Shown piece by piece: positions 1-11,240 of a DNA stretch of 64,000 nt. Every line of letters starts with the position of its first letter. Positions within the stretch are counted from its first letter, which is position 1. The position numbers and the translations under genes were made by a program. The DNA comes from Laguncularia racemosa (lineage: Eukaryota; Streptophyta; Magnoliopsida; Myrtales; Combretaceae). The stretch lies in contig JBBMOL010000058.1 of the NCBI GenBank assembly GCA_037954665.1, positions 1,364,001 to 1,428,000 of the forward strand, read 5' to 3'. The notes beneath the pieces are model-generated. The model saw only the letters and a list, made by a program, of their open reading frames with translations. It was not told the DNA's origin and made no database searches.

Positions 1-3000
1 TGTTAGTCAATTGTCTAATTACTTATATTAAAAAAATGTATATGCATATATATTTTTTATGATGTTGTTAATAAAATAATCTTACAAAGTCAGTATAAAA
101 AATTATAAAAACTATATGATTTTTTTTTTTATAATTTTACTAAAAAACTTATTCTTTTAACTTTTCACAAAAGTATATCAAATAGCCATAATCAATACAT
201 AAAAATAAGTTTAAATTTATTTTTTTATTTATTATTAGATTATATTGAGAGTACATTTATTTCATGTATTTAAGATGTATTATTATAATTACAATGATTA
301 GTGAATATTTTTCTATGAATAATTTGAATATTGATTTTAGTACTATATATTCAACTTTTAGTGATATGATTCTAGTCGCCTGATAATATATATATATGAC
401 ATACGGATTTCTATACACATATCGACTAATAAGCTATATACAATATTTTGTGGTCATTCAGGTCATTATCTAGGTCTTAACTCTAAAGTAAACCTCTAAA
501 GACCTTTCTGGTTTAAAGTATTAAAGCTTTTTTTTTTTTTTGAAAAGTAAAATTATAGTTTTCTCGTGATGAAATATGGCTTTTTTTTTCATTTTTTATT
601 TTCGATTATTGTTAACTTATGTTACATTTAATGCATAAAAATGATTTAGAATAGAATAGTGATTCCTATCTCAAGTTCAAAAGTTGAAATCTTATATTGA
701 TTTCACTCTTAAAGATGCATTAAAACAGATAAATAGAGTAAAAAATTAGAGTTACGATTCCAATCCTAATCCATTCGAGTGTATTAAAATTGCCATTTGT
801 GATTCATCATAACATTAATCAAATTATTCCGCAATCATATTGAAATCATGTATGGATGCGCGTTACGTCAATTTTTAAATTTTGAGACGTTGGATGTTAT
901 TTCGATCGTCATCCTTCAAGGTATACAACTTAGAACATAGACAATAATAATTCTCTTAAATGAAGGGGAAAAAAATGGAAAGAAAAAACCGAAGCCTTCC
1001 ATTTTGGAGAGATTTCATTTATGAATATATTTTAGGAAATTTGTTATTTATACCGACACGTCTCTCTTTAATTAATTTACCCGATTACGTCTATACTATC
1101 ACGGAACCGAATATATAGATAATTTAATTGCACGTTTAATAGATGAAAAATGTTTACGTGCTCAATTATACCGACAAAGTAATTTTCACCGATTTGCAAG
1201 TTGTGCTTGTAGTAATTTAAATTAAAAAAAGGAAAATTTTTATATAATGCATGCGCAGCCATTATAATATTAATACGTGGTATAGAAGTCTTTACTTGTT
1301 GATTTTTATTTTTTCGGTAATCTTTACTTGTTGATACTAAACGAAAGCAACCCTTGTTTATTTAATCCCAAAATCGACGGATAGAAGGAGATTCCAACGA
1401 TTCCAAAAGTAAAGTGCAAGAAAAGAAATTTGATTGGTTAATATATGTTATATATTATGTATTATTATATATAAATATTAATAAGATTTTAATATATATA
1501 ATAATAAAATAAGTAATTTTTTAAAATATTTATTATCTAAATTTATTGATATTTATATATTACATGTGTATAATAAGTTATATATATCAATTACCGAGTT
1601 TTTTTCTAGAGAAGATCATAACTTTTATAGCTGATGCCATAGTTTTTGTCTTCTTTAAACCAATTTTTATTTTTTTTATTTAACGTTTTTGCCTTATTAG
1701 AAAATACGTACTTGATTTTTCCTTCCCCACAAGCCATAGCCACTAATAATGGGTTGTCTACATCACAATAGCATCAGGAAACTTCCTTGGCTGCAACTTC
1801 TAGCTACAATGGCTCCATCCCTATTCGACCAACCTCGGTTTGCTCCACCATCGCTCTCTTACCAGTTCCTTGGAACACGTTGCTTTAAGTACCGTTCTGT
1901 TAGGGATTTATATCAAATTTATCGTTGTGAATCACAAAATATATACAAGTAAATGATAAAAAGAACATGCTATACAAAATTTAACATAGAAAATTCCAAA
2001 AAAATTCAAGATGGAAAATCATGGATAAGTGTGAATGCATGATTAGTACATATCGCACATGCATGATTAGTAAAGGATGGGTGTTAAATTTCAAATAGTT
2101 TTTTTTATAATCAAAATTTTATTATATATAAAATAAATTGGTTTTATTGTTGTATTGATCTTATCAAATTTACGATTAATATGCGGAGTGGAGAGTTTAA
2201 TTGACTTTTATTTCTATAAAGTTAGCAAAAAGAAACTATAAAAAATATTATTAAAGTTATAAACTGAAAATTTTGGACTGATGGATAATAATAGAGTTAA
2301 AGTATAATAATTGAGAATATATATAAAATAAAAAGAAAAAAAGAAACCATCACTATTTATGATTTTATGTGAATCAACCGTCGATTGACACACAAGTAAT
2401 TGGGTATGGTGGAATTTTGAGTTTATAATAACAACTTGATTATTTCGGATAAAGCCAAAATGAACCGGCTTGAATGTCGATCATTTTCTTACACTAAAAT
2501 CTTGCATCGAGGTAGCTATCTTGGGACCCGAAACGCCCTACTCCATTCGACTTGCCGTCCTGCAAATATACTGCCATATTAATCCCAAGCAACTGCATCA
2601 CCCATTCATCATCCACGTCCACACGTGGTCACAAGATGCCACAACAAAAGAGAACAAACAAATAATACAACTCTTCTTGTTCTCCATTTGATGATGTTCC
2701 TTTCCTAATTCAAACATAAACGCCTTCATTTCACATCGAAAGCCGAAAAAGTGGAGACATTCATCGTGTAGTATGTGGTTAAAACAAAAATTAGTTCAAT
2801 AATTGAAAGAAAGAAAGACAGAAAGGAGAGAGAGAGAGTATAGGAAATTTGTTGCATATGATAATAAAACTCAGTATTTGCTGTCTGCTATTTCCTATGT
2901 TCAGTGTGTAGTTAAACATTAATTTATTAACTAAAAGTATAGGTATTATGTTATGGCAATTGCTTGTCGGTCGAAAAGTAGAAGTACTATATTTCGGACG

Positions 3001-3184
3001 ACGGCCGCTCACCGATCCCATGTCTTGCAGTAGAGCGGCTTCATTTGCCAAAATTTGAGTTCCATTTTGTAAGAAGTAGATGATATAACCATTAGAGCCC
3101 CATTTGGGTTGCTTTTCTAGTGGTGATATATATTAAGCCATCATCACATGATGAGGATGTTAACGGTTCAATTTCAGCAAGCGT
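1..3184. other. AT-rich intergenic DNA, no gene recognised
   Basis: Very AT-rich sequence with only short chance reading frames. I see no conserved domain, tRNA or transposon end. A segment around 2470-2700 is less AT-rich and carries a G-box/ABRE-like ACACGTGG at 2621-2628, but no gene follows it before the transposon. The short minus-strand frame starting near 3051 matches nothing I recognise. Confidence 0.6.
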
Positions 3185-3425
3185 CACTATAACAAAAATG
3201 AGAAAAAGCAAGAAAATAAAATATAAGAAAAAAGATGGTCACAATTAAAAAAGTATCCGCGAGAATTAAAAATTATCGCATATTATAATAGTAAAAATTT
3301 AATTATCACATAAATATTATAAAATAATTTTATTCTCACAATTATCATTTACTAGAAAATAATCGCCACATACATGCTTATGTGGTTGTCCAATTCTCAC
3401 AAATGGTCTTCACTATGCCCAACTT
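3185..3425. repeat. Proposed left terminus and subterminal region of the CACTA element
   Basis: The block begins CACTATAACAAAAATGAG. It then carries short subterminal-type motifs (GCGAGAATTA, ATTCTCACAA, TCGCCACA, CAATTCTCACAAAT) in both orientations. Related motifs form the 32-bp array near 48.4-48.6 kb. Subterminal repeats in CACTA elements bind the element-encoded protein. The match is by eye and short. Confidence 0.4.
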
Positions 3426-3662
3426 TTTCCCTAGCTTCCTGCACCAGCTTTTTCCCCAATATCTAACGCTTCCCCTTCCGGCGTTTCTATTTTCCCCAGC
3501 TTTCTGCACCCAACTTTTCCCCCAATTTTTCACACTTTCCCTTCCCACGTATCTATTATCTAGTTATGTAAACACTCTCTTTCCCCGTTTTGAAATAGTA
3601 ACTAGAAACAATAACCATGGTCGAACAGAGAAGATGATACACCTAGCCGTCGATCAAGATTA

Positions 3663-3667
3663 TATAG
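3663..3667. repeat. Target-site duplication of element C, left copy (TATAG)
   Basis: TATAG immediately precedes the TGTAAACA start of the LTR. The identical TATAG follows the other LTR at 9584-9588. Confidence 0.85.
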
Positions 3668-5646
3668 TGTAAACATATCATTTTTGCCCCTAATAATTAA
3701 TTTTCAATTTTTTTATTTTTTATAATTTTTCTTCTAATTTAGTAAAAATAGAAAAATATTTAAAAAAAAATAAATAGAAAAAATATATCAATTTTGGAAA
3801 ATAATTGTAGAAATAATAAGAAAAGGAGTTAAATAATTTTTATAAATTTTTGGAATTTCAAAATAATAAAAATTATATTGCATATATGCAAATTGCGTAA
3901 ATAAAAAAACAAGTAAGTGGGCTAGCCCAACTGGTCCAAGCCAAAACCGTAGGGGCGGGGGAAATGGTTAAGTCACGGGTTCGAAACGCAGGAGAAGCAG
4001 ATTCCGTGTTTTGCAATTTTTTGCCTCGCTCAGGACACGTGTCAGCTCGCGATTGGATGACACAATCCGTGTGCCCGGCACATGATCTTCTTCTTCGTCC
4101 GAGATTGTCGCCGACGATCGGGAGAAATGGAATCCAGCCGTTTTGATTTGTTTTTTTTTTTTACACAAATCCACTAAATCTTTCATTAAAACAAGATAAA
4201 CATCATCCAAATGAAATCAAATCACAACAAAATCCAAAATTCACACAAATCAAAGGCAAATCGGAGGAGGGTTTTAACCGCAATTCCGATTCATCTCAAT
4301 CAAAGGAAATCCGAGCTTATCCAGCTTGATTTCTCATGCCTATAAATAGAGTACAATGTGAGGAAGCCAAAGCACGAATCAGAAGAGAGAAATGAGAGAA
4401 AATAAGAGAGATCGGAGCCGCCGGAGGTCACGCGACCCACGACCACTGATAACCTCTTCGAACCACCACTTGGAGAAGCTTTTGGAGAAATCCACCACCA
4501 CCATCGAGTCCCTCATCCTTAGAAACGTTAGAAACACCCCCTGATCGATAGAAACGGACGCTGGAACGCCACCTATGACGATCTCTGACCACCGCTCGAT
4601 TCGACCCGACCGACCCGACCTGTGCACCGAATCTGGACCTAGGTAAGTCGGATTTTTTGATTTTTTATTATTTATTTATTTATCAAATTTTATTTATTTA
4701 TTTTTTATTTGTTTGTTATTTATAATTAAAAAATAATATTAGGAAAATGTTAGAATTTATATTAGTGTTTTTTTAGGTTTAGTTTAGGATAGAATAAAAA
4801 ATAATAAAATAATAAAATAATATATTAGGAAAAATGATAGAATTCAGATTTTTTATGTTTAGTTTAGGGTAAATAAAATAATAAAAATAAAAAATTATTA
4901 TTTAATTAATTAATAAAAATAATAAAAATAAATAAAATAATAATAATAATAGAGGTAGGTTAATAATAGGAAAATAAATTTTTTATCACTTAGAAAAATG
5001 CTTTTCTTAAATAAATCCAAAATTGGTTTTTCCTTAAATTATTATTTTTCAAAAAAATAAAATAATCAAGCTTAGGCTTAGATTTTTTTCCAAAAAATAC
5101 TAAAATGATAAAAACGTAAACTAGAAGTAATTTCATAATTAAAATTAATAAACACACTAAAGTTTTTCATGAAAAACGAATTATGACTTGTTTGATCTTG
5201 AATAGCAGATACATCGGCACCTACTTAGGGCAATTCTAAAAAGAATAAAAAATCATTTTTTTCATATTAGAATAAGTTATTCAAAAACACAATAAAAAGA
5301 TAACAAAAAAAAATAACAATAAAAGACATTAGGATAAGGTTTAGATTTCAAGAGAATATGGTGGTAACTTTAAGGTTTTAATAGGTTAGCCTCCGAGTCC
5401 AGAAACTCTAGTTTTCCCTTTCCTCTTTCACAAAAATAGAAAGAGGAGACTTCGCTGACTAATTGTCCAAATTAGGATTAATCTGCTCAATTAGTTCTAA
5501 TTCAATAATCTTTCCCTACTTCGCTTGGGTAGCGACTCCAAAATAAAATGAAATTCCTAGTTAAAGTCGAGGACTTATATTAGATGAGCATAGGGTCTAG
5601 TATAAATCGGATTAGGAATGAAAGCGAAAAATAAAAAATTAGACTC
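3668..5646 (+). repeat. Element C 5' LTR
   Basis: It starts TGTAAACAT and runs to ATTAGACTCA, where the usual ATTAGACTCGACA end is replaced by integrase sequence. It contains a tRNA-like box A at 3923-3934 and box B at 3978-3988, a G-box palindrome GACACGTGTC at 4034-4043 with GATTGG just after, and TATAAATAG at 4341-4349. Confidence 0.85.
4341..4349 (+). promoter_or_regulatory. LTR TATA box (TATAAATAG), element C
   Basis: TATAAATAG sits about 670 bp into the LTR. The same box occurs at the equivalent place in the other LTRs: 8367 (altered to TATAAATAA), 15520 and 42788 on the + strand, and the complement CTATTTATA at 17403 and 29841. It is the likely start region of LTR-driven transcription. 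Confidence 0.6.
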
Positions 5647-5919
5647 ACTGCGTTGTGTCATGGCTAGTGTTATCAACAAAGAATGGCCCGAGCATTCAAT
5701 AAGAAAATGAAACCTCGATATTTCAAATAAGGAGATCTGGCGCTAAAGAAAGTTCTCCCGAATGCTCAAGATTCCAGAGGGAAGTTTACCCCAAACTATG
5801 AGGGCCCATACGTTGCAAAGAAGGTATTGTCAGGAGGTGCTTTGATATTAACTCAAATGGATGGTCTGGAATTGAGAGACCCCATTAATACAGATGCTGT
5901 TAAGATGTACTATCTTTAG
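5641..5919 (+). pseudogene. Integrase C-terminal remnant of element C
   Basis: In the frame ending TATCTTTAG at 5919 the translation matches the last part of integrase in elements A and B: an NKKM..RYFK..GDLALKKVLPN stretch, then RGKFTPNYEGPYV and DAVKMYYL at the end. A stop replaces a residue before GDLALKK. The 5' side is fused directly to the LTR at AGACTCACT, with no primer-binding site between. It is a broken fragment and cannot give a working integrase. Confidence 0.8.
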
Positions 5920-7660
5920 GTAAGGAAGTTGAGATTTTGCCAATGTTTATAAATGCCAATATTCGGTACATGTTTCGTTGAGTCTAGTTTTCGTTTCTTT
6001 TACAAGTAAAGTTAATGTCTTTGAATGATCGATAACTCCAACCAATTCTCATTAAAACAAACATTCCTAAACACATTACCCATCACTTCACCAATGAATA
6101 ATAAACATTGAAATGATAATGAATCTCAATAGATTTTGTGACATAATTCTACCTACTTTTGAGCATTAAACCTGGTACATTAATAGGATAATACTACAAT
6201 CACAAGAGCTATGCTCATAAGAAAGGAAAAGCAAACCGGCACGAAGGTTTGGTTGTTTGGTTGCTATCCGCGATAAATTGATAAGCATCTTAGAATAAAT
6301 AACCATCATTCACATATTATAAGACATCTCTTATCAAATCATTTAACCCGTTTGTTATAAGCATTTTCAAAGGTACAGGTTAGTCAGCCCACAATGGAGT
6401 GCTTTTCTAAACATCCCCTCTCAGGGTTAGCCCATAGGGGCACCTTTCGAGACATTTCTTCCCTAAGGTCGTGAGTATAAGAAGATGCTTCCTGTCATAG
6501 GTTAGTCAGCCCACAATTGGGAACTTTCCTAAATATCCTCTCTCAGGGTCAGCCCGTAGGGGCCCCTTTCAAGACCTTTCTTCCCCAAGGTCGCGAGTCT
6601 AAGGAGATGCTTCCCATCATAAGTTAGTCAACCCACAATGGGACACTTTTCTAAACATCCTCTCTTAGGGTCAGCCCATAGGGGGACCTTTCGAGACATT
6701 TCTTCCCGCTATAGGTTAGTCAGCTCGTAGAGGAGCACTTTCCTAAACACCCTTTCTCAAAGTTAGCTCATAGGAGCACCTTTGGAAATACCTATTTTTC
6801 AGGGTTGCAAGTCTAAGAGGCGCTTCCCGCTATCGATTAGTTAGCTCATAGGAGCACTTTTCGAATCTATTGATTAGTTAGCTCATAGGAGCACTTTTCA
6901 AACATATCGATTAGTTAGCTCATAAGAACATTTTTCGAATCTATTGATTAGTTAGCTCATAGGAGCACTTTTCGAATCTATCAATTAATTAGCTCATAGA
7001 AACACTTTTCGAATCTATCGATTAGTTAGCTCATAGGAGCACTTTTCGAATTTATCGATTAGTTAGATCATAAGAGCACTTTTCGAACATATCGATAGTT
7101 GGCTCATAGGAGCACTTTTCAAATTTATCGATTAGTTAGCTCATAGGAGCACTTTTCGAATGTATTAATGGGGAACGCTTTTCAAATTTGTCGATAATCG
7201 ATTAGTCAGCTCATAAGAGCACTTTTCGAAAGCATTTCTCCCCAAACAATGCTAGTCTAGCCAGATGCTTCTGTTGATAAGTGGCCAGCTCATAAGAGCG
7301 CTTCCTGAGACAATCTTCTCTTTAAGGTTGTTAGTTCGATAAAACGCTTCCTATTATCAACTATTCCACTCACAATAACACACTCCTAAACAATCATTGA
7401 GATGTTTCATATGGTTGATTAGTCAGCCCATAGAACACTTTTCGGGAGGATACATTACTTCAGGTTGTTAGTTTGTTTAAGACCATTTCCTAAGCAATAC
7501 CAATCATCACAAAACACTCGTGGGATTATTAGCTCATGGAGCATTTTCCTACTAAAGACCAAATTCCAAATAACCAACCAAACCATGGTGTTGTCCATTC
7601 AGTCAAGAGGCCAAAAATGACGTCTTTATTGTCTTTATAGTTAAGTTTTCCAAACTTCAC
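5920..7660 (+). repeat. 3' untranslated region of element C with tandem repeats
   Basis: After the integrase stop come ~450 bp of single-copy sequence. A ~122-bp repeat follows (units start near 6378, 6500 and 6621, each with GGTTAGTCAGCCCACAAT-like starts). From about 6830 to 7215 there is an array of ~10 units of 37 bp built on GATTAGTTAGCTCATAGGAG. The 37-bp unit looks like a shortened version of the 122-bp unit start. Such variable arrays before the 3' LTR are known from Ogre/Tat elements. Confidence 0.8.
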
Positions 7661-7676
7661 CACAAAGAGGGGTAGC
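7661..7676 (+). other. Polypurine tract of element C
   Basis: ACAAAGAGGGGTAGC lies immediately before TGTAAACACT of the 3' LTR, the expected place for plus-strand priming. Equivalent tracts precede the 3' LTRs of A and B. Confidence 0.75.
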
Positions 7677-9583
7677 TGTAAACACTTCATTTTTTTCCCC
7701 TAATAATTAATAATAATCAATTTTCAATTTTTACATTTTTTCTTCTAATTTAGCAAAAATAGGAAAAATATTTAAAAAATAAAATAAATAGGAAAAATAT
7801 ATCAATTTTGGAAAATAATTGTAGAAATAATAAGAAAAGGAGTTAAATAATTTTTACAAATTTTTGGAATTTCAAAATAATACAAAATAATAAAAATTAT
7901 ATTGCATATATACAAATTGCGTAAATAAAAAAAAAACGAGTAAGTGGGCTAGCCCAACTGGTAGGAGCCATGACCGTGCGCACGGGGTAAGGGGTTAGGT
8001 CGCGGGTTCGAAACGCGAGGGAAGCAAATTCTGTGTTTTGCAATTTTTTGCCTTGCCCAGGACACGTGTCAGCTCGCAATTGGATAACACGATGCGCGTG
8101 CCCGGCACGTGATCTTCTTCTTCGTTCGAGATCGTCGCCGGCGAGCGGGAGAAATGGAATCCGACCATTTTGATTCGTTTTTTTTTTTACACAAATCCAC
8201 TAAATCTTTCATTAAAACAAGATAAACATCATCCAAATGAAATCAAATCATAACAAAATCCAAGATTCACAAGAATAAAAGGAAAATCGAAGGAGGGTTT
8301 TAACCGCAATTCCGATTCATCTCAATCAGAGGAAATCCGAGCTTATCCAACTCGATTTCTCGTGCCTATAAATAAAGCACGATGTGGGGAAGCCAAAGCA
8401 TGAATCAGAATAGAGAAAGGAGAGAAAATAAGAGAGATTGGAGCCGCCGGAGTTCACGTGACCCACGACCATCGACAACCTCTTTGAACCACCACTTGGA
8501 GAAGCTTTTAGAGAAATCCACCACCACCATCGAGTCCCTCATCCTAAAAAACGTTGGAAACACCCCCTGATCGATAGAAACAGATTTTTTGATTTTTATT
8601 ATTTATTTATTTATCGAATTTTATTTACTTGTTATTTATTTATTTGTTATTTATAATTAAAAAAATAATATTAGGAAAATGTTAGAATTTAGATTAGTGT
8701 TTTTTTTTTAGTTTTAGTTTAGGATAGAATAAAAAATAATAAAATAATAATAAAAAATAAAAAATATATTAGGAAAAATGATAGAATTTAGATTTTTTAT
8801 GTTTATTTAGGGTAGATAAAATAATAAAAATAAAAAAATATTATTTAATTAATTAATAAAAAATAAAAATAAATAAAAAAAAACAAATAATAATAATATT
8901 AGAGGTAGGTTAATAATAGGGAAATAAATTTTTTATCACTTAGAAAAATGCTTTTCTTAAATAAATCCAAAATTGGTTTTTCCTTAAATTATTATTTTTC
9001 AAAAAAATGAAATAATCAAGCTTAAGCTTAGATTTTTTCCAAAAAATATTAAAATGATAAAAACGTAAACCAAAAGTAATTTCATAATTAAAATTAATAA
9101 ACACACTAAAGTTTTTCATGAAAAGTGAATTACGGCTTGTTTGATCCTGAATTGTAGGTACGTAGGCACCCATTTGGACAACTTCAAAAAGAATAAAAAA
9201 TCATTTTTTTTTCATATTAGAATAATTTATTTAAAAACACAACAAAAAGATAACAATAAAAGACATTAGGATAAGGTTTAAATTTCTAGAGAATAGGGTG
9301 GTAACTTTAAGGTTTATGTTAGCCTCCGAGTCTAGAAACTCTGGTTTTCCCTTTCCTCTTTCACAAAAATAGAAAGAGGAGACTTCGCTAACTAGTTGTC
9401 CAAATTAGGATTAATCTGCTCAATTAGTTCTAATTCAATAATCTTTCCTAACTTTAGTTGGGTGGCTACTCTAAAATAAAATGAAATTCCTAATTCAAGT
9501 CGAGGACTTATATTAGATAAGAATATGATCTAGTACAAATCGGATTAGGAATGAAAGCAAAAAATAAAAAATTAGACTTGATA
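7677..9583 (+). repeat. Element C 3' LTR
   Basis: It starts TGTAAACACTTC and ends GACTTGATA, a decayed form of GACTCGACA; TATAG follows. tRNA-like box A lies at 7950-7961 and box B at 8005-8014; the G-box GACACGTGTC is at 8061-8070. About 70 bp around 8578 are missing relative to the 5' LTR. Confidence 0.85.
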
Positions 9584-9588
9584 TATAG
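9584..9588. repeat. Target-site duplication of element C, right copy (TATAG)
   Basis: Identical to 3663-3667 and directly after the 3' LTR. Confidence 0.85.
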
Positions 9589-11240
9589 TATGTAACTTCT
9601 TCATTTTTGTTTTCTCTCATTTTGTGTTTTCGTATTGTGTTGGGATTTAACAAGGTCAAAACACTAATCATCGATCTTAGGTTTGCTGTTGTGGTGAAGG
9701 ATTGAGAGACCGTGAAAGTTGGGACATATAGTGCGTGTAGTTGTTTCGTGGTGATACAAAGTTCATTCATTTTCGTTGGTAAGTACGTTTTCACTTATAC
9801 ATTTAGGGTTCTTGTGCTCGATGACGATTTCTTAAAAAAAGAGATGAAATTGACAATATAGACAGGAGACTTCATGTTTATTTCTGAAATTTAAACCATT
9901 GAGCTTAAAGTCTACACAAGGTTATCTTATATGCTTCATTGCAGCTAAAATTTTACTATATTAGGATGTATGTCCTACTTTTGTCATAAGTACTCAGTCT
10001 TCAGTTTTAGAATTCTATTGTAGGGTTTTCTATAATAGCTTAATTTGGTAAATCTAGCTTAGACCAAGATAGAGAGGGGTTATCAGACATTGTTGTAAAG
10101 AGTCCATGGAGAGAAACTCCGCAGAGAAGAAAAGAACGGGTGAAGTGGTGGTGATGATTTCGAATTCGACTAATGAAGGTGAAACCACACAAGTAATGTG
10201 AGCTCCCTTGCTTAAGTTCATCTAGGTTACCTTTGCCAAGTAATCCTGCCTCAGTTGGTGTTAGTACACCTAAGGACAATGTTAAAACAACAGTAGTGAG
10301 TCCGAGAATACCATTGATCACTTTTGCCAGTGGAGAGAATGAAGACGATCTAGTTAGTTGAAAGAAACTGTTTGTTGAAGAAGAAGGTTTTGTATTTTGT
10401 GTATGGATTGAAAAGGAGTGTAAAAGTAAGGTTTAATTCTTCTAGCCTACGGTCTGCTAATAATCCTTAGAGTGAAACGATCCCAAAGCACTAGAAAGAT
10501 CCTTGATTATGTTACAAGAGCTCTTGCGTCTTTTCTCATTGGAGCAGCTATTTAGCTCGTTAAGACACTTTTTATCAAGTTACTATCCTCGTTAAGACAC
10601 TTTTTGTATAGAAATAGAACTTCGTGATAGAGCAAATATGACAAAATGGGGTATAGAAGATTGCTGAGAAGGAGAGAAGAAGTTCATTCACGAGCTGAAT
10701 CAAGGAACGTATAAGCTCGATATCAATAATGCTCAATAAATTGCAGGTGACGAATACTGAATGAGGTGGTTGGAAATATTTACGTTAGAGACAAAGAAGA
10801 TAAATGGAGGAAAATAGGACAAATGTTTTGTCCAATAGAGGTTAGTTGAAATGCGTATGATGTTTTAAGACACTGATTTGAATGTTCACCCCTGATTGCA
10901 TAAATAAGCATGGAAGTCGGGTGAGAAACTAAAGGCATGCAGTCAAATGTATATTATCATGTTTTCTTAATTTAGACTTTGGGTGAAATCCAATTTGAAA
11001 TCATTAAATATAGTAAGTTTATGAAATGAGAAATATTAGTGAATCCCTCAAGTTCCTTTTTAAGCAATAAATAAAGAATTCTTTTATCTTTTCCAAAAAC
11101 TTAATTTTGTACATGTATATATGTATATATTGGTTAAATTTTTAACATATATCTCAAGTGCACCTATTGATGAGATGCTTACTAGGCCATGGAGCAATAT
11201 TATATTTCTTACCACTCTAAATAACAATATATAATAGGCT
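9589..11240. other. CACTA 5' region, possible captured host DNA
   Basis: This is less AT-rich than the flanks and lies between the proposed CACTA left end and the transposase gene. Apart from the minus-strand frame at 10040-10420 I recognise no protein. Several segments (9600-9790, 10440-10870) have gene-like base composition but are full of stops in all frames. Confidence 0.35.
10040..10420 (-). pseudogene. Possible captured gene fragment with a plastid-targeting-like N-terminus
   Basis: On the minus strand an open frame without a clear ATG reads a serine/threonine-rich stretch, then a hydrophobic segment (GLTTVVLTLSLGVLTP) ending in TEAG, then LLGKGNLDELK. It stays open to a TAA at 10040. 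Ser-rich leader, hydrophobic stretch and small-residue cleavage-like site together resemble a bipartite thylakoid-lumen targeting peptide. I cannot assign the mature protein to a family. The reading past DELK looks random and may be intron. It may equally be a chance frame. Confidence 0.22.

Larger units (their letters stand above)
3668..9583 (+). mobile_element. Element C: Ogre/Tat Ty3 retrotransposon with large internal deletion
   Basis: Two LTRs of about 1.98 and 1.91 kb flank only about 2 kb of internal sequence, and a perfect TATAG duplication brackets the whole. The internal part holds the last ~85 codons of integrase, the 3' untranslated repeat region and the polypurine tract. PBS, ORF1, gag, protease, reverse transcriptase, both RNase H domains and most of integrase are missing. 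Compared with element B the loss is roughly 9 kb. The 3' LTR lacks about 70 bp present in the 5' LTR near 4560-4650. The element is non-autonomous and probably fixed. Confidence 0.88.

Noticed and set aside
2791..3051. Minus-strand frame MANEAALLQDMGS with GTGAGC donor-like site as a gene start
   Set aside because: Only 13 codons before the possible donor, no homology and no downstream exon found.
3382..3672. 96-codon + strand frame with repeated FPSFLHQLFPQYLTLPLP-like segments
   Set aside because: It lies in the proposed CACTA subterminal/repeat region; the repetition reflects DNA repeats and no family is matched.
9513..9794. 93-codon minus-strand frame across the right end of element C
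   Set aside because: It spans the LTR/host junction and matches nothing; chance frame.
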